NCBI GenBank assembly: GCA_022695795.1
Contig: MU404081.1
Location: 310,001 to 374,000, forward strand
Direction of reading: 5' to 3'
Length of the DNA: 64,000 nucleotides
Source of the DNA: Biscogniauxia marginata
Lineage: Eukaryota > Ascomycota > Sordariomycetes > Xylariales > Xylariaceae
Positions 61,760 through 64,000 of this stretch are shown in pieces (position 1 is the first letter of the stretch; each line of letters begins with the position of its first letter). Both the position numbers and the translations under genes were made by a program. Under the pieces are notes generated by a model. That model had not been told where the DNA came from, ran no database searches, and worked only from the letters and a program-made list of their open reading frames with translations.

Positions 61760-64000
61760 TGCGGTAAAATATGACCTGAACCACTGTATAAAAGAAAACA
61801 AAAGTTTCTCAGAGCAGAATAGAGATTGTCAATCAGGAAGCCCCAAAACTAAGGGTATGACATGTAGCCATCAAAATTCGAGCGAAGAGGTCCCAGAGTG
61901 CTCTTATGAGTTCAAAAGACACAAGCAGAGTTTCCGATATATAAAGCCAAACATGATCAAAATGGAGTGCGAATGACAATGGTCATTGAACAATGTTGCA
62001 AGGATAAAGAAAACTCGGGTCACAGACCAAGTAGCTATAATAGGGAAAATAGTATATAGCCGGATGCTACCTTCACAGCTGACTGCCTGCACGGGGGGAT
62101 AAATATTGAAGTCCTCTCCATATCGATTCGCAACTCACTGTTGTAACGATGTGTCAACAGATTGGGCTGTCCAGTCGTAGTCCTTGGATTCTTGATAAGG
62201 ATACGAGATTCTGAAAACCCTTCTCCTAACTGTTGGTGTTGCTATGTCTCTTGGCTAATGCCTGTTACTGTCCACTCCGCAAATAGTTTTAAATCAAAGA
62301 CGCATGATACGTTCCCCCAAGCCCTGTCCTGGATGGAAAATGTAACCCTGCAGGAAATGGAATCTGGCCAAGAAAAGGCATTATATTGTGACAATCCAAC
62401 TAAGTTATTGAGTCTAGTTAACACACCTAGGCCGAATCACCCAAGAAGAACAGCGGCACCACAACCTTAGGTAGCATCTTTCTCGGTCACGCCACTCGGA
62501 ATTTTCAACGAGGACTTGTCATCACTCACCCGATTATCGGCAAATTAAGCCGCGTGGTCTAGCGATCGCTTATGCAAAAACATGGCGACGTGACATTGGC
62601 GATCTGTGGGGTTGAAATGAAAATGTGAGTGTGCCTGGGAATGAGACCTCACATCAATATTCTCAGGACCGCTAAGGCTCGCCTCGTCGCCTAACCCTCG
62701 CAGCATAACTTCGTACGCGATGGGAGGATGGCGGCAAATCTGGAGAAGCTTGATATTAATTTGCCGTATATCCTAAATGCTAACCACCTTGCATTGCATG
62801 GCATTTCATTTCGTTCTAGGGTATTCGTTTCTTTGGCGCCGTTGGTCGTCAAATTTTCTGCTGTCGTCGTTGATGGAGGTATAAAAAAAACCAACTAGAA
62901 TGGAATGTTACTTCATCGCGACATGTCGCGGAGATAATCTATATATGCAGGTGCTGATTGCCATTGCGCAATGAGCGGCGTCGCTTTTGCCACACGATAT
63001 TTGACCCCCTGAGGATTCAACTCGCTGGCACATCCCGTCGACAATAGATGGCCCTATATAGTAACTGCTCTCTTAGAGAGCATACATATGAACCACGGCA
63101 AACCTCCCCCGGCCAAGTTGTAGACAGCACTACGTTTTAAAACCAACGGTAGTATTCGTGAGTAACACGAGGAGGAACGTGTCATCAACTTCAAACAAAG
63201 TACACCATAATTACATTCTATTTTCAGGAATATACAACCAACCTCATAAATTAGATAGATAGGTACCTTTATCCTGACAAGCTGCTGATGGGAATTGTGG
63301 TCACATCAGTAGACTCTACTATCAAAACAATATGGCGTGGACGCCTCAATAATCCATTCGCTTCGTAAATATTGCAGACATTAGGATGACAAAGGTGTTG
63401 GTTTAAACCAGCCGAGTCAACGCCGCTATTGTTTCCTGCTTCATCTTCGCATCATGGAATGTTGCTGAGCTGGGATGGATCTAGCTTGTTCGTAGACTCT
63501 TCTGGACTGCTCTCGCAAACACTTTTGTGCCCAATTCATGAATTTTAGGAATGATAAGAAATATGTAGTCTTCGAAACAAACTTCGATGTGCTCTCGGTC
63601 TGTATGCACCTCCCATCTTATATACCTATTGACTTCTATGTGTAATTGATCTTGTTTGTACCTGCCAGACCGACCTACTTATCAAGTACCTACTCAACTA
63701 CCTGTACCTACTCTTGATTTTCTCCTCGAAACTGTGCCAAATCTCAGATGGATTATAGGCACTCTTCTGATAATGCTTCTTGAACACATTCTTCCAACGT
63801 AATTCTTCTAAAATACAAGGTATTACGATTTAGGCCCTCTGGGGGATAAGCGATAACTTCATTGCTGTGTAAAGAGCTATGACTAGAGATATACCAATAG
63901 ACGGCTGGCATCCCTTGAATCATCTGTCATCATGCATAAGTCACCCGAACTTGTGGTAAGGATAATCCCACCAGCATGGACACTGCCTAGGATGCTAGGC
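61760..64000. other. Intergenic region to window end
   Basis: Upstream flank of the chitin deacetylase gene and 2 kb of AT-rich DNA with no supported frame on either strand. Confidence 0.5.

Overview
This window is nuclear DNA from a filamentous ascomycete (Pezizomycotina), most likely a Sordariomycete. The evidence is short GT-AG introns of about 45 to 250 nt, a lineage-typical gene set (PalH, NoxR, urate oxidase, HMT1-type ABC transporter, DUF2457-like protein) and gene-poor intergenic DNA sprinkled with an ACCTACCTAGGTAGGT-type palindromic motif. There are no operons; genes lie on both strands. I saw no tRNA, rRNA, CRISPR array or intact transposon.

Layout. 0-1 kb: C-terminal end of an HMT1-like vacuolar ABC transporter (+). 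3.9-4.2 kb: a small conserved-looking 3' exon (-). 5.3-6.8 kb: ceramide synthase LAG1 (-). 8.6-10.8 kb: PalH, the ambient-pH receptor (-). 12.6-14.3 kb: an unknown low-complexity protein (-) with a possible distal C-terminal exon. 16.0-19.0 kb: an unknown zinc-binding protein (-) whose single reading frame is cut by three in-frame TAG codons. 19.7-20.5 kb: five-exon mitochondrial ATP synthase delta subunit (-). 20.5-26.8 kb: gene-poor. 26.8-29.1 kb: DUF2457-like acidic/basic protein (+). 30.0-31.0 kb: SAR1 GTPase (+, six exons). 31.9-34.2 kb: patatin-like lipase (+). 35.8-37.0 kb: intradiol ring-cleavage dioxygenase (+). 38.8-40.6 kb: SEC12, the exchange factor for SAR1 (+). 43.9-45.7 kb: NoxR (-). 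50-51 kb: decayed carboxylesterase-like fragments (-). 53.2-54.5 kb: CCS1 copper chaperone (-). 55.1-55.8 kb: mitochondrial ribosomal protein uL13m (+). 56.4-57.4 kb: urate oxidase (-). 59.3-61.8 kb: secreted chitin deacetylase with one N-terminal and three C-terminal chitin-binding domains (-).

How the genes relate. SAR1 and SEC12 form the GTPase/GEF pair that starts COPII budding at the ER, and lie 7.8 kb apart on the same strand. NoxR, CCS1 and urate oxidase all bear on reactive oxygen (superoxide production, activation of Cu/Zn superoxide dismutase, peroxide-generating purine breakdown) and fall within 14 kb; a functional link is only inference. ATP16 and uL13m are mitochondrial housekeeping genes. 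The most unusual item is the zinc-binding gene with three TAG codons and no other stop or frameshift over about 1,024 codons. Exon boundaries below were worked out by hand from splice motifs, reading-frame continuity and family knowledge.
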